From NCBI RefSeq assembly GCF_900177725.1, contig NZ_FXAT01000006.1, positions 1 to 64,000 of the forward strand: a DNA stretch of 64,000 bases, written 5' to 3'. A model generated the notes under the pieces. It ran no database searches. It saw only the letters and a list, made by a program, of their open reading frames with translations, and was not told the origin of the DNA. This DNA comes from Paraburkholderia susongensis (GTDB lineage: Bacteria; Pseudomonadota; Gammaproteobacteria; Burkholderiales; Burkholderiaceae). The translations under genes and the position numbers were made by a program. Shown here piece by piece: positions 1 to 8,061 of the stretch. Positions within the stretch are counted from its first letter, which is position 1; every line of letters starts with the position of its first letter.

Positions 1-604
1 GGCGGACGAAGCTGCCGTTCGCAAGCGCAGTCGCAGGCCGGCAGGGGGGCGTGTTTCCCAAAGCCGCTAGTGCTCTGCTTTTCAGACTATCGGCGTATAG
101 AGTTAATCTTGGATAGACTCAGTTCGTGTCATAGAAACCTTGGATTCCGAGGCTCCTTCATTCCAAATGTTTTCGGAAGTCTGGCAGCACCTTCATTTTC
201 TTGCGCCCACGCGCGTCGCAAAGAATATCTGCAACGCTGAATCGAATCTCTCGGCATTGAGCGGCGAGACAAGCCTATGCGGAAGACGCTTTGATGCTGT
301 CCCGATCGCACACTACTGATTGCGGATTCGGACGGTATGTACGGGCATCACTTGACCCGGGTACCACAAGGAACGTCGCCCAAAATTGCGACACCGCCAA
401 GGCAAGAGTGTAGCCAAAGAGACGAACCAACGGCTCTCCTCCCTTGGCGCGCTGCCCATGGGTGTGCAGCGCCTCCGCCGTTTCAGTCGCAATCAGAGAC
501 GGCGGAGACGGAATGGCGTCTTTTGCCTGCGGGGAACTGACCAATATCAACGGTAACGCCGTCGCGCCCCTGTCTGATTTCGCGGAAGTGCAGATCGGGC
601 ACCT
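1..604. other. No supported gene
   Basis: No reading frame here has both a start with a ribosome site and protein-like composition. The first 70 bases are open on the plus strand and stop at TAG 68-70 after an Arg-rich tail, so the end of a gene entering from the left is possible but cannot be shown. The rest looks like decayed sequence next to the CoA-transferase remnant. Confidence 0.4.
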
Positions 605-900
605 TCACCGCGCCAACCATTCGGGCTTGCTCGAACCCCGAGGCACGTGCACCGTCCTGAAGGCCCCGGGAGTCTTCGACAAGACCACCTGGTCGGTCAT
701 GCCCTGATATGTGCCCAGCGGCGTCTCTGCCGTGAACAGATCGGGGGCGACGTAGGCGTGCTCGTCGGAAGATCCGGCGGTTGCCTGGGCATAGTCCCTG
801 TCGAAGATGCCGAGCGAAAACAGCCACAGTACGGTTCGGGTCAGAGAAACGGTGACTCGATAGCTGCCACCCTCGATCGCGCGCCGGCGCGAATTTCCTG
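605..900 (-). pseudogene. CaiB/BaiF-type CoA-transferase C-terminal remnant
   Basis: A minus-strand frame ending at TGA 605-607 reads like the last ~95 residues of a family III (CaiB/BaiF) CoA-transferase. It has the EGGSYRVTVSLTRT and LGIFDRDYA blocks, then TPLGTYQGMTDQV, and a terminal PRGSSKPEWL that is typical of the family C-terminus. No start codon, ribosome site or N-terminal domain (aspartate nucleophile region) is present upstream, and unrelated sequence begins at about 900. I call it a truncated relic left by deletion. The family assignment is from memory of conserved blocks and is moderately sure; that it is non-functional is clear from the missing two thirds. Confidence 0.5.
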
Positions 901-1369
901 TTGGTCGTGGCTAGAGCCTCTGTAAAAGAGCCGTGGGCTTGTTCATTTTCGTGCCCGTCGTGGCGAAAAGAACTGCCTCTGATACCGCAACCAGGAGAGG
1001 TTTATAGAGCCAGTTTTTTGATGGTAGTTGGCGGGGCGAAGGGCGGCTATTACATAAAGCTGGAATACGCCCGGTGTCTCGTACTCATTAGAGGGATATT
1101 GTTGCGTGATGACCGTTTGACCTTTGAAACTGGCCATCGCTGGCACGAAGTGTCGTAGGTAAGCGAAGCCGGCAGGCGCTAAGAGGACTGCAAAAAAGCA
1201 TCGCTGATGACGGCTTGCTTCTAGTAGCCCGACAAGGCAACCGTTTCAGGTGGCGGATTTCGCCGTCTCCACGATGAGTTGGGTCGACTGACTGCATCTT
1301 CGTGTATCAGGAGCTCTCCGCGCGGCGCGCGCAGACCTCAACGCCCCAAGATGCCGTAGACCCGGGCAA
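901..1369. other. Intergenic, nothing recognised
   Basis: Short open frames occur on both strands (for example plus 901-1158 and minus 943-1146). None has a ribosome site together with a recognisable protein pattern. No clear terminator was seen for the peroxidase gene that ends at 1370. Confidence 0.4.
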
Positions 1370-2809
1370 TTATCTGGAGGTGGGCTTGTATCCGTCGTTC
1401 AGCGTTCCGATGAAAGCGATGATGTCCTGGATATCCCGATCGGTCATCGCGGGCTTGTCACCGGGTTGGCGGTCGAACGGCGCGTCCGCGACGTCAACAT
1501 TCGCCTGGTACTTCGCGGGTATGTCGTTGTACTTCTGCACCTTGCCCGACGCATCCTTTGGATAGATCCTGTCCGGATTCGTGTTACGCAGGTTGTAGAA
1601 GTCCATCACCTGCTTCAGGTCGTGGTAGACGCCATTGTGAAAGAACACATGGCGCGTCGCTGCATTGCGAAGCGTCGGCGTGAGGAACATCGCGCAATAC
1701 TGCGTCTGCTGCGAGAGGTCAGTGCGGAAGGGACCGCAGACACCAAGATCGTAGAATCCGGGATCCTTGTTGACCGGCAGCGCCGGATTGCGCGGCACGC
1801 CGAGCGCCTCGTACTGTGTATCCGTGAAGACTGGCGGGAGACCATCCCTGGTTGGCTGACTCAGGTGGCAACCCGCGCAGTTGGCCTTGGCCGGGTCATT
1901 GAAAAGGCGCAGCCCGCGAAGTTCCGCACGACTGAGGCGCACTTTCCCTTCCAGCCAGTAGTCGTATTTGCTTGTGAACTCGTGGAACGACTTGTCTTCG
2001 AACTCATAGCGGCCGATGGCAAACATTGCCTCGGAGACAGCGAGTTCGTGATTGTCAAAAAGGTTCGAGCCGAACAGCTGCTTCAATGTCTGCGCATATC
2101 TGGACTTTTCGAGCTTGGCCGCGACCTCGTCGATGCTGCTGTTGGCCATCTCCACAGGATTGAGCATCGGTCCCAGTGCTTGCCGTTGCAGCGAATCGGC
2201 GCGGCCGTCCCAGAACAGACCGCCCTGTGGCACCATCGCCGGCGCGGCTGGGGTGGCACCGGCGGTCTTGTTCGCACGCTGTGTGCCCTGAGCGGCGGCC
2301 GCGGCATCATTCAGATTCACTGCGGTATCGACGTCCCCCTGATCGGGGCCAATGCTGAAGGGTGCCTGGCGATACAGGTAGGTCAACGAGGGCGGTGGCC
2401 GGTAACCTATCTGGTCCATATGGGCGCCTCCGATTTGAACGGAGAGGTCGTTAGGCGGTCCGTACGCGTGCTCCGCGCTGTGACATGTGGCACATGACTG
2501 CTTCCCGGAGGCAGAAAAGGAAGGGTCATTGAAGAGTTGTCTGCCGAGCGTTGCGACGGCGCTAAGTGGCGCCTCGGGCGGTCGAACCAGATGCACCGGA
2601 TGAGGGTTGGCGCCCGTCAGGTCTTCCACCATCTGTCCGACGCTGTCCGGCATACGCTCCGGATAACTAACGGCATAGGCCGCCACCGCGGCGAGGCCGA
2701 GCAGGACAGCGGCACTAGCCGGCAGAAGCCAGCGGCGCTCAGCCCGCCGTGTGGCGCCAGGGCCTGGCTGGCCGCCTGCAGAAGGTTCAGATTGCGCGGG
2801 AATGCTCAT
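1370..2809 (-). CDS. Dihaem cytochrome c peroxidase / MauG family protein
   Basis: About 479 residues. It has an N-terminal membrane anchor (hydrophobic at about 28-47) and then two c-type haem motifs, CATCH at about 106-110 and CAGCH at about 311-315. This is the layout of the bacterial dihaem peroxidase/MauG family, which reduces peroxide or carries out high-valent haem oxidations in the periplasm. The segment between the haems contains FWDGR and the C-terminal part LRNAATRHVFFHNG, both usual in the family. An upstream TTG at 2830 would add seven residues; neither start has a good ribosome site, so ATG 2809 is a choice. It is transcribed in the same direction as the phosphoesterase gene upstream, separated by 385 bp. 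The substrate is unknown. Confidence 0.85.
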   Translation of the reverse strand: MSIPAQSEPSAGGQPGPGATRRAERRWLLPASAAVLLGLAAVAAYAVSYPERMPDSVGQMVEDLTGANPHPVHLVRPPEAPLSAVATLGRQLFNDPSFSASGKQSCATCHSAEHAYGPPNDLSVQIGGAHMDQIGYRPPPSLTYLYRQAPFSIGPDQGDVDTAVNLNDAAAAAQGTQRANKTAGATPAAPAMVPQGGLFWDGRADSLQRQALGPMLNPVEMANSSIDEVAAKLEKSRYAQTLKQLFGSNLFDNHELAVSEAMFAIGRYEFEDKSFHEFTSKYDYWLEGKVRLSRAELRGLRLFNDPAKANCAGCHLSQPTRDGLPPVFTDTQYEALGVPRNPALPVNKDPGFYDLGVCGPFRTDLSQQTQYCAMFLTPTLRNAATRHVFFHNGVYHDLKQVMDFYNLRNTNPDRIYPKDASGKVQKYNDIPAKYQANVDVADAPFDRQPGDKPAMTDRDIQDIIAFIGTLNDGYKPTSR

Positions 2810-3194
2810 GGTGAAAACTCTGGACGTCAAATGAGAAATCGAGCCAGGCTGGCTCGACAGGGGTATGACAGAGCTGTCAGGGCCAGTTACGGACCCACGC
2901 TTGCGGAGCTGGCGCTAGATAGTGTTTCGCTGGGCGTTGTGCTGATCATTGCCAGTTCAAAGCTGCTCCTGCCTGTCCAAGTCACAAACGAGGCGCGACG
3001 GGAGCCAGACATAGGTGTACGCGCTGAACGTCGGAAGCGCACGACCGGGTTGCCGCCCAGCTGGAACGCTGGCGATGTGGAATAAAGGTTCCTGGTGGAA
3101 CGGGCGACCCAATGAAGAGGCACCCCCACGCTGCCAGTTCAGCCGCGCAGGGGCGCACTCCCGAAACGCCTCGATGGTCAGCCGAGCTGTGCCA
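2810..3194. other. Intergenic between phosphoesterase and peroxidase genes
   Basis: A 385-bp stretch with only short overlapping frames of poor composition. I see no hairpin with a T-run and no convincing -35/-10 pair for the downstream peroxidase gene. Confidence 0.4.
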
Positions 3195-4865
3195 TCAGGC
3201 GTGCGGCGCCTTGTCGAGCGCCAGACCCGTTACCGGGTCGATGAAGAGCTTACGGTCATCATGGCCTCTGCCGCGACGGTCGAAATCGAACATGCCCATT
3301 ATGCTGCCCGCTGTCGCATCGAACGAACCGCCGCCAATTCGCTTCCCATCAAGCCAGTTGTCTTCGATGAAGCGCACCACCGACGCCTGGTCGATCTGCG
3401 TATGGTCGACGTAGTTCTCCTTCGCCCACGGCGAGATCACAACAAACGGGATCCGCGTGCCCGGACCGCAGCGGCCGTTTACCGGTTTGCCGTTCAAGCC
3501 ATTGGGGGCCGAACCCGTGCCGCAGGTTCCGGGGCCATTCAGCTGGTCGGCAACCGTGTCGAACGATGCACTGGTCGGCAATGCGTAGGCGTGGTCGTAC
3601 CAGCCATCGGAATCATCCCACGTCACGACAACGGCGGTGTCGTCCCACTCCTTCTGATCCTGCAGGAAGTTGACGACCTTCGTGACGAAAGCCTGCTCGT
3701 CGAGCGGATCCGAATAACCCGCGTGACCATCCTCGAAGGCCGGGGCCTTGAGGAAGCTGACGGCCGGGAAATTGCCTGCCTTCACGGCATGGAAGAAGTC
3801 GTCGGTGTCATACTGGTGATTGGCCGGGTCCGGGTTCCCGTCCTTCCCCACGCTGTGTCCAATCGCCGCGATCGAGCCCGGGCGCAAATGCTGCGGATTT
3901 GACGTCGACGCGTAGTACTGGAACCAGTTGTGGTGCGGGATATAGTCGGCCGTGGCCGCGCCGACGACCGTCGAGGTCGTGCTGCGCTTGCAGCCGGTCG
4001 TGCCGTTGCTGTTCGTCGTCGCGAGGTTAAAGCCGCCCATGAAGCCGCCCCACGAGATGTTGCGCGCGTTCAGCAGGTCGCCGATGTTCTTGCCGGTCAT
4101 CATTGCCGTATCGGTCGTGCTCGAGCAGAGGTCATTGCCCGGGTCGACGTCATTGATCATCGTGAAGCCGCCCTGGCCGTCGTTCACATAGTACGAACCA
4201 GCGGTCGACGGCTGCTTCGTCGTCAGTACAGTCTTCATTCCGTTGGTTTGCCCCGAGACCACTTCGAGGGCACCCGGCGTCGATGGTCCGTACGTCGGCG
4301 TATAGGCGTTGTCGCTCATCGCGAAGCGCTGCGCGTAGTTCCACAGCGCGGTGACCGTGTTGCCGTCGAAATAGCCCATCACCTGGCCCGTCGTGCCAAA
4401 AGCACCGGCCCCGCCGCTCGTGCCCTGACCCGTGTACTTCGGGAAGAGGTCGGCCTTGCCGTTGTCGTACGCTTGCTGCTCAGCTGTATAGGCGTGGTTC
4501 TGGTCGGAGGTGGCCGCCTGCGTACGGTCCAGCCGGAACGGATTGGACGCGCCTGCACCATTGGCCGGATTCGTGAAGTTCGGGTTGCTGGTGAACAGCG
4601 GACCCGAAAGACCGTTCACTTCGGGCGTGCCGGGCTGTGCCTTGAATGCGGGCTCGCCAGACGGGTTGGTCGCATGCGGATAGGTCGCGAAGTAATGGTC
4701 GAACGAGACGTTCTCACCAAAGATCACGACCAGATGCTTGATCGGAGTGGCCGTGTGAACATCGTTCGGCCGGTTCTTGTCATGGTCGTCAGCCGCACTC
4801 CATGCTACTGTCGATGCGAATACTGCGACGCTGAGCGAACCAAGTGCTATGTGACGCCATTGCAT
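3195..4865 (-). CDS. Secreted phosphoesterase (acid phosphatase / phospholipase C family)
   Basis: A 556-residue protein starting at ATG 4865 behind CAGGAG (spacing about 6). It opens with a signal peptide (hydrophobic run then WSAAD), so it is probably periplasmic or exported. The first conserved block KHLVVIFGENVSFDHYFATYPHA is split here as KHLVVIFGEN plus VSFDHYFATYP. It carries the metal/nucleophile region of the phosphoesterase family that contains AcpA-type acid phosphatases and phospholipases C. Later blocks include VVVTWDDSDGWYDH and RIPFVVISPWAKENYVDH, both typical metal-site regions. It should hydrolyse a phosphomonoester or phosphodiester; acid phosphatase is more likely than phospholipase because the length is shorter than Plc enzymes. 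The gene stands alone, with an upstream leader of 363 bp. Confidence 0.85.
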   Translation of the reverse strand: MQWRHIALGSLSVAVFASTVAWSAADDHDKNRPNDVHTATPIKHLVVIFGENVSFDHYFATYPHATNPSGEPAFKAQPGTPEVNGLSGPLFTSNPNFTNPANGAGASNPFRLDRTQAATSDQNHAYTAEQQAYDNGKADLFPKYTGQGTSGGAGAFGTTGQVMGYFDGNTVTALWNYAQRFAMSDNAYTPTYGPSTPGALEVVSGQTNGMKTVLTTKQPSTAGSYYVNDGQGGFTMINDVDPGNDLCSSTTDTAMMTGKNIGDLLNARNISWGGFMGGFNLATTNSNGTTGCKRSTTSTVVGAATADYIPHHNWFQYYASTSNPQHLRPGSIAAIGHSVGKDGNPDPANHQYDTDDFFHAVKAGNFPAVSFLKAPAFEDGHAGYSDPLDEQAFVTKVVNFLQDQKEWDDTAVVVTWDDSDGWYDHAYALPTSASFDTVADQLNGPGTCGTGSAPNGLNGKPVNGRCGPGTRIPFVVISPWAKENYVDHTQIDQASVVRFIEDNWLDGKRIGGGSFDATAGSIMGMFDFDRRGRGHDDRKLFIDPVTGLALDKAPHA

Positions 4866-5228
4866 ATTCGGCTCCTGGTTGGATTTGTGTTGCCGGGATG
4901 ACCGCGGAGCCGGGGGCGCAGGGATTGCCTGATCCGCATGCAGTACTGACGCCCATGCGGTGCGCAGGCTTCGCAGCACGGGTATTAGAGCATCGGGGTG
5001 TGAATGCTCGGCGTCAGACTCCTTACGAAGTATTTTCGCGAGAAAAATCTGCAGCCGGACGCGAGGCAATCTACTGAGGAATAAAGTGCAGGAAGAGGCC
5101 GTGTCCGTGTAGCGGTTGAAGGCCTGCGCAAACTGAACCGCATGGTCGGTCCGCATGCGGCGGGCCGCCCCGGGTTTATTCCACGACGCACGCAATCGAT
5201 GAACGTAGACCGTATCGGGAGGCACCTC
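4866..5228. other. Divergent intergenic region, phosphoesterase and NTF2-fold gene
   Basis: A 363-bp region between two diverging starts, so promoters for both should lie here. A perfect 10-bp palindrome CCGCATGCGG sits at 5151-5160, with related GCATGC/CATGCGG words nearby at about 4937-4960. These are short and could be chance in GC-rich DNA. No clear -35/-10 pair was identified. Confidence 0.35.
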
Positions 5229-5612
5229 ATGCACGAAGAGAAAATACGTGAAGCCCTGAATGCGCACTGGCAAGCGTCGGCGGCCGGCGATCTCGATGCA
5301 GAACACGATATTTACGATGACGATGCCATTTGTGACTATCCCCAGTCAGGTGAACGAATCCTCGGGCGAATGAATTTGCAGGCACTGCGGAGTCATCATC
5401 CAGGCAAGCCAGCAGGTTTCGATGTCAGGCGAATCCAAGGAGAAGGTAATCTATGGATCACGGAGTACTCCATCACCTATAACGGGCGACCGGCTTTCAC
5501 GGTAAGCATTATGGAGTTCCGCAACGGCAAGGTCGTTCACGAGACCCAGTATTTTTCGGATCCCTTTGAAGCGCCGGATTGGCGGAGTCAATGGGTTCAG
5601 CAGATCGCGTGA
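5229..5612 (+). CDS. NTF2-like / SnoaL-fold protein
   Basis: A 127-residue protein. ATG 5229 follows GGGAGG with a spacing of about 6, which decides the start against an upstream in-frame ATG at 5142. The sequence has the helix-then-sheet layout of the SnoaL/NTF2-like cone fold: an N-terminal helix with HWQASAAGDLDA, an EHDIYDDDAICDYPQSGE strand segment, and a C-terminal VSIMEFRNGKVVHETQYF block that is highly typical. Such proteins bind or isomerise small hydrophobic ligands, but most genomic copies have no known substrate. It stands alone, converging with the small-gene operon at 5651. Confidence 0.8.
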   Translation: MHEEKIREALNAHWQASAAGDLDAEHDIYDDDAICDYPQSGERILGRMNLQALRSHHPGKPAGFDVRRIQGEGNLWITEYSITYNGRPAFTVSIMEFRNGKVVHETQYFSDPFEAPDWRSQWVQQIA

Positions 5613-5650
5613 CAACGCATTGCGGCGAGATAAGCCCAATCGCTGAATGG

Positions 5651-5959
5651 TCACGTCGCTGGAATCTGGCTTCCTCGAATTCCCAGTTCAGCGAATCCTT
5701 GCGGATGTTGCGTGACGTGCCGGCCGCGTCCGCGCTGCGTACCCAGTGCGCCCAGCCGTTCCAGCAGCGTGTGGGCCTGTTGCTCCAGAGTGGGCGACAG
5801 GCGTTCGGCCAGCAGAGCTTCGATCCGTGTGCGCCAGTAGTCAGGCGACATTACCGGCGTCACCTGCCTGTTATGGTTGTCCTGAAGTACGTGATCGAGG
5901 AATGCAATCATCGCGCGGATATGCTCCAGTTCCTGTGCGGAGTGATCGTAAGTGCTCAT
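5651..5959 (-). CDS. Conserved hypothetical protein, last gene of tiny-gene operon
   Basis: A 102-residue soluble protein. ATG 5959 overlaps the TGA of the preceding gene in an ATGA arrangement, which fixes the start and suggests translational coupling. The N-terminal half (SAQELEHIRAMIAFLDHVL, then SPDYWRTRIEAL) is predicted to be strongly helical, and a second helix spans SPTLEQQAHTLLERLGAL. The tail is basic. I recognise no domain or catalytic motif. Being coupled to a small single-span membrane protein, it could be its cytoplasmic partner; this is only inference. Confidence 0.6.
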   Translation of the reverse strand: MSTYDHSAQELEHIRAMIAFLDHVLQDNHNRQVTPVMSPDYWRTRIEALLAERLSPTLEQQAHTLLERLGALGTQRGRGRHVTQHPQGFAELGIRGSQIPAT

Positions 5960-6180
5960 CGTCCGGTAGCCTGATTCGGATTGTCGTGGTGCGCCTGTCC
6001 TATTTGTGCTCGTCGTACCGACCGTCGGCACGGGGACCTGTGCCAACCGCGGGCGTGATCCAGCTGCCGCAGCAATCGTGCACGCCGGTGTTCACGCCGG
6101 TAGTGACCGGCCACGAAAATGGCTGCAATCAGCAGCACCGCCGAACCCATCACCATGGTGATCCAGATTTCGTCCATCAT
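5956..6180 (-). CDS. Small single-span membrane protein
   Basis: 74 residues. ATG ATG at 6180/6177 follows a near-perfect AAGGAGG ribosome site (6182-6190), the best in this operon. Residues about 7-25 form one hydrophobic span (ITMVMGSAVLLIAAIFVAGH). After it comes a very basic, Arg/His-rich cytoplasmic tail (YRREHRRARLLRQLDHARG). The short periplasmic N-terminus and positive tail predict N-out, C-in topology. The stop overlaps the start of the next gene (ATGA). The function is unknown; the tail could bind nucleic acid, acidic lipid or an acidic partner. Confidence 0.65.
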   Translation of the reverse strand: MMDEIWITMVMGSAVLLIAAIFVAGHYRREHRRARLLRQLDHARGWHRSPCRRSVRRAQIGQAHHDNPNQATGR

Positions 6181-6428
6181 CGCCTCCTTCGAGCAGAAAA
6201 AGACCAGCCTTCCATGCCGGATACCGGCTGCGTCGCCGGGGCCTCGTCCGACCTGATATGCACCATCAGGTTGCCTGAATGGAAAGGATTCCTGCATAAA
6301 TGGCCACCATCCATCCGGTGGGGATATCAGGTGCCGTGGGTAGCGCTTTGTGGCCCGGTCCTGCTGTTCGATCGCGCGCTTCGTGGCGTTCTCGGCCAGC
6401 GCCCTGCCTGCCTGAACTGCGCGTCCCA

Positions 6429-6515
6429 CTACGCCGTTGGCAGGAGCACACATGCCTTGAGGCGATCCATATCGGGTTCCGAGAGGATCGGCGGGACCTC
6501 GACATGTGTTTTCAC
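6429..6515 (-). CDS. Possible 28-residue gene or 5' part of a broken gene
   Basis: GTG 6515 overlaps the stop of the upstream gene (GTGA at 6512-6515). It opens a frame reading MKTHVEVPPILSEPDMDRLK and then a short tail to TAG 6429-6431. The composition (proline hinge, then acidic and helical) looks protein-like, and the four-base overlap is the same coupling seen elsewhere in this operon. Protein-like sequence continues in the next frame (AVQAGRALAENATKRAIEQQ), so a frameshift may have split one longer gene. The 250 bp downstream to 6180 have no other supported gene. Confidence 0.3.
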   Translation of the reverse strand: MKTHVEVPPILSEPDMDRLKACVLLPTA

Positions 6516-6883
6516 CGTCCCGGATGAAGAGATTCTGGCAAATGACATGTGTGTCTCCGACAGGAATACAAGTTACAGATGTCCGCGCAATTGCTGTCAT
6601 TCCATACGTCCAGCCACGAATCATCGAAAAAGATGAGACGGTCCATCACGCCGGACTGGACAACTTCGCGTACGACCTCGTAGTTGACGAACGCGCCTGG
6701 ACGCTCATCCGCGAAAACGACCTGTATCAGGGGGCTGAAACGCAGGGTGACTTCACTGAAACTCACCTCCTGTGACGGTTCGGGTATTCCCAGCCAGTAC
6801 AGGAGCGCTGCCGCCGGAGCGGCCGGATCCCGAACCACGAAGCGTAATGTTCTCTCACTCCGGTATCTTGATATCGTCTGCAT
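6512..6883 (-). CDS. Hypothetical protein, 123 residues
   Basis: ATG 6883 follows AGAGGA at a spacing of 8. The first ~90 residues look like a compact alpha/beta protein: a basic N-terminus, RTLRFVVRDP strand, the LLYWLGIPEPSQEVSF segment, and the IQVVFADERPGAFVNYEVV block. The C-terminus is Cys/His-rich (about CADICNLYSCRRHTCH). That cluster of Cys and His could bind metal, but the spacing matches no zinc motif I know. It ends by overlapping the next possible start. No family is recognised. Confidence 0.55.
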   Translation of the reverse strand: MQTISRYRSERTLRFVVRDPAAPAAALLYWLGIPEPSQEVSFSEVTLRFSPLIQVVFADERPGAFVNYEVVREVVQSGVMDRLIFFDDSWLDVWNDSNCADICNLYSCRRHTCHLPESLHPGR

Positions 6884-6913
6884 AACGAAATTCCTCTGTT
6901 ATCGGGTGTGGCA

Positions 6914-7294
6914 TCAGGACTGCCGCGCGCGATCGTCCAGACGACTGGCGCTGCCTGCGGTTTTTTTCAGCTGATGGTTGACCCAGATCCTTCCCCATCT
7001 GGTCGCATAACGCAGGGCCTGCCCGGCGTCGTAGAAGTAGTCCAGCGCGCGAAAATGACGTGATGGAAATCCTGGCCGCCCAATCACCAGGTCGGCCGCA
7101 TACAGCTCGTTATTCGTCGGCCTGGCACAGGCATTCAGACGATAGCCTTCGTGATCGGCACAACAGATCAGCGGGTCAGTGCGCCCCGTCTGCAAAATGA
7201 TGGCCTGCCCATCAGCAGACCGACCCGTGACAGGAATAACGGGTGTCGCACCAGGTTGCAGCGGCGCGTTTGAGCGATTCGTTTGCGTTCCCAT
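6914..7294 (-). CDS. Hypothetical protein, first gene of tiny-gene operon
   Basis: About 126 residues from ATG 7294; ATG 7315 is an alternative with a G-rich leader. A glutamine/proline-rich N-terminal 25 residues precede a compact segment with DGQAIILQTGRTDPLICC, a short Cys/His stretch (CCADHEGYRLNAC) and RHFRALDYFYDAGQALRYAT. The C-terminus is basic (QLKKTAGSASRLDDR). No known domain is evident. It lies 30 bp before the next gene, so the genes from 7294 to 5651 form one probable transcription unit. Confidence 0.5.
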   Translation of the reverse strand: MGTQTNRSNAPLQPGATPVIPVTGRSADGQAIILQTGRTDPLICCADHEGYRLNACARPTNNELYAADLVIGRPGFPSRHFRALDYFYDAGQALRYATRWGRIWVNHQLKKTAGSASRLDDRARQS

Positions 7295-8061
7295 GATTTT
7301 CCCGGTTGCTCGCATAGGCCCCCGTGGCGTTTCAGACACATGGCAAACAGCCGCACATCTGCAGCGCGAAGGGGATACGGTGGAATGCGTCATACGCCCA
7401 CGCATGTGCATGCAGCACGTCCGGTCACGGGCGTCCTTAAGGAGCGACCGTGGATGGTCGTGGGCGGCTAGCTGAGGTTGGAAGCCCGGTCTTCGCTCTA
7501 CTGTGTGGTGTTATGCGAAGAGCCGGGCAAAAAGAAGTGCTGACCTGTCCGCAGAGTCACTGCGGCTCCGGGTGCGTCTCACCATCGCTGTCTTCCTGCG
7601 CCAACGGATGCCTCTTCCGGTCTGGCCAGGAAGAGGGAAGGGCGCGAGGAAAGAGTTCGGGATGAAGGACACGGCTATGGTTTCAAAGGGATTGGGTGCC
7701 TAAAAAATCAGGAATGCCTACAGTCTCATTAAAGCCCGGTTGTTATAAAATTGCAAGTAATTTGAAAGGTTAGACGAATCTGCGAAGGACGGATTGTCAC
7801 CTCCTGAACAGGAAGGATCTCATTAAGCGCGGGCTGAAATGGCGCTCAACAAAGGATTCGGATTTCGTACGCGTGCGACGTGAAGTCGCGCCAGTTATTG
7901 GCTCGGCCCGCAAGGGATAGTGAGACTCGTTGTTCCCTCGACAATAGCCTACCGGGGCGACGCGTCGAAGCAGGGCACCTTGAATCCAGTGAGGGAATGC
8001 GGGACGCAGACGGGATACAAAGGCCACGTGATCCGCAATGAGGCGACGGTCAAGCGCGGCG
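7295..8061. other. Intergenic, no gene supported
   Basis: 767 bp with small overlapping frames only. The stretch 7680-7780 is noticeably richer in A and T (TTGTTATAAAATTGCAAG at about 7739-7756) and could contain a promoter, but no gene starts nearby on the plus strand. The promoter of the minus-strand small-gene operon should lie in 7300-7500; none is obvious. Confidence 0.4.

Noticed and set aside
1-70. C-terminal tail of a gene entering from the left edge
   Set aside because: Only 22 codons are visible before TAG and there is no recognisable motif.
5151-5160. CCGCATGCGG palindrome as an operator
   Set aside because: A 10-bp palindrome is easily found by chance in GC-rich DNA, and it has no partner site at regular spacing.
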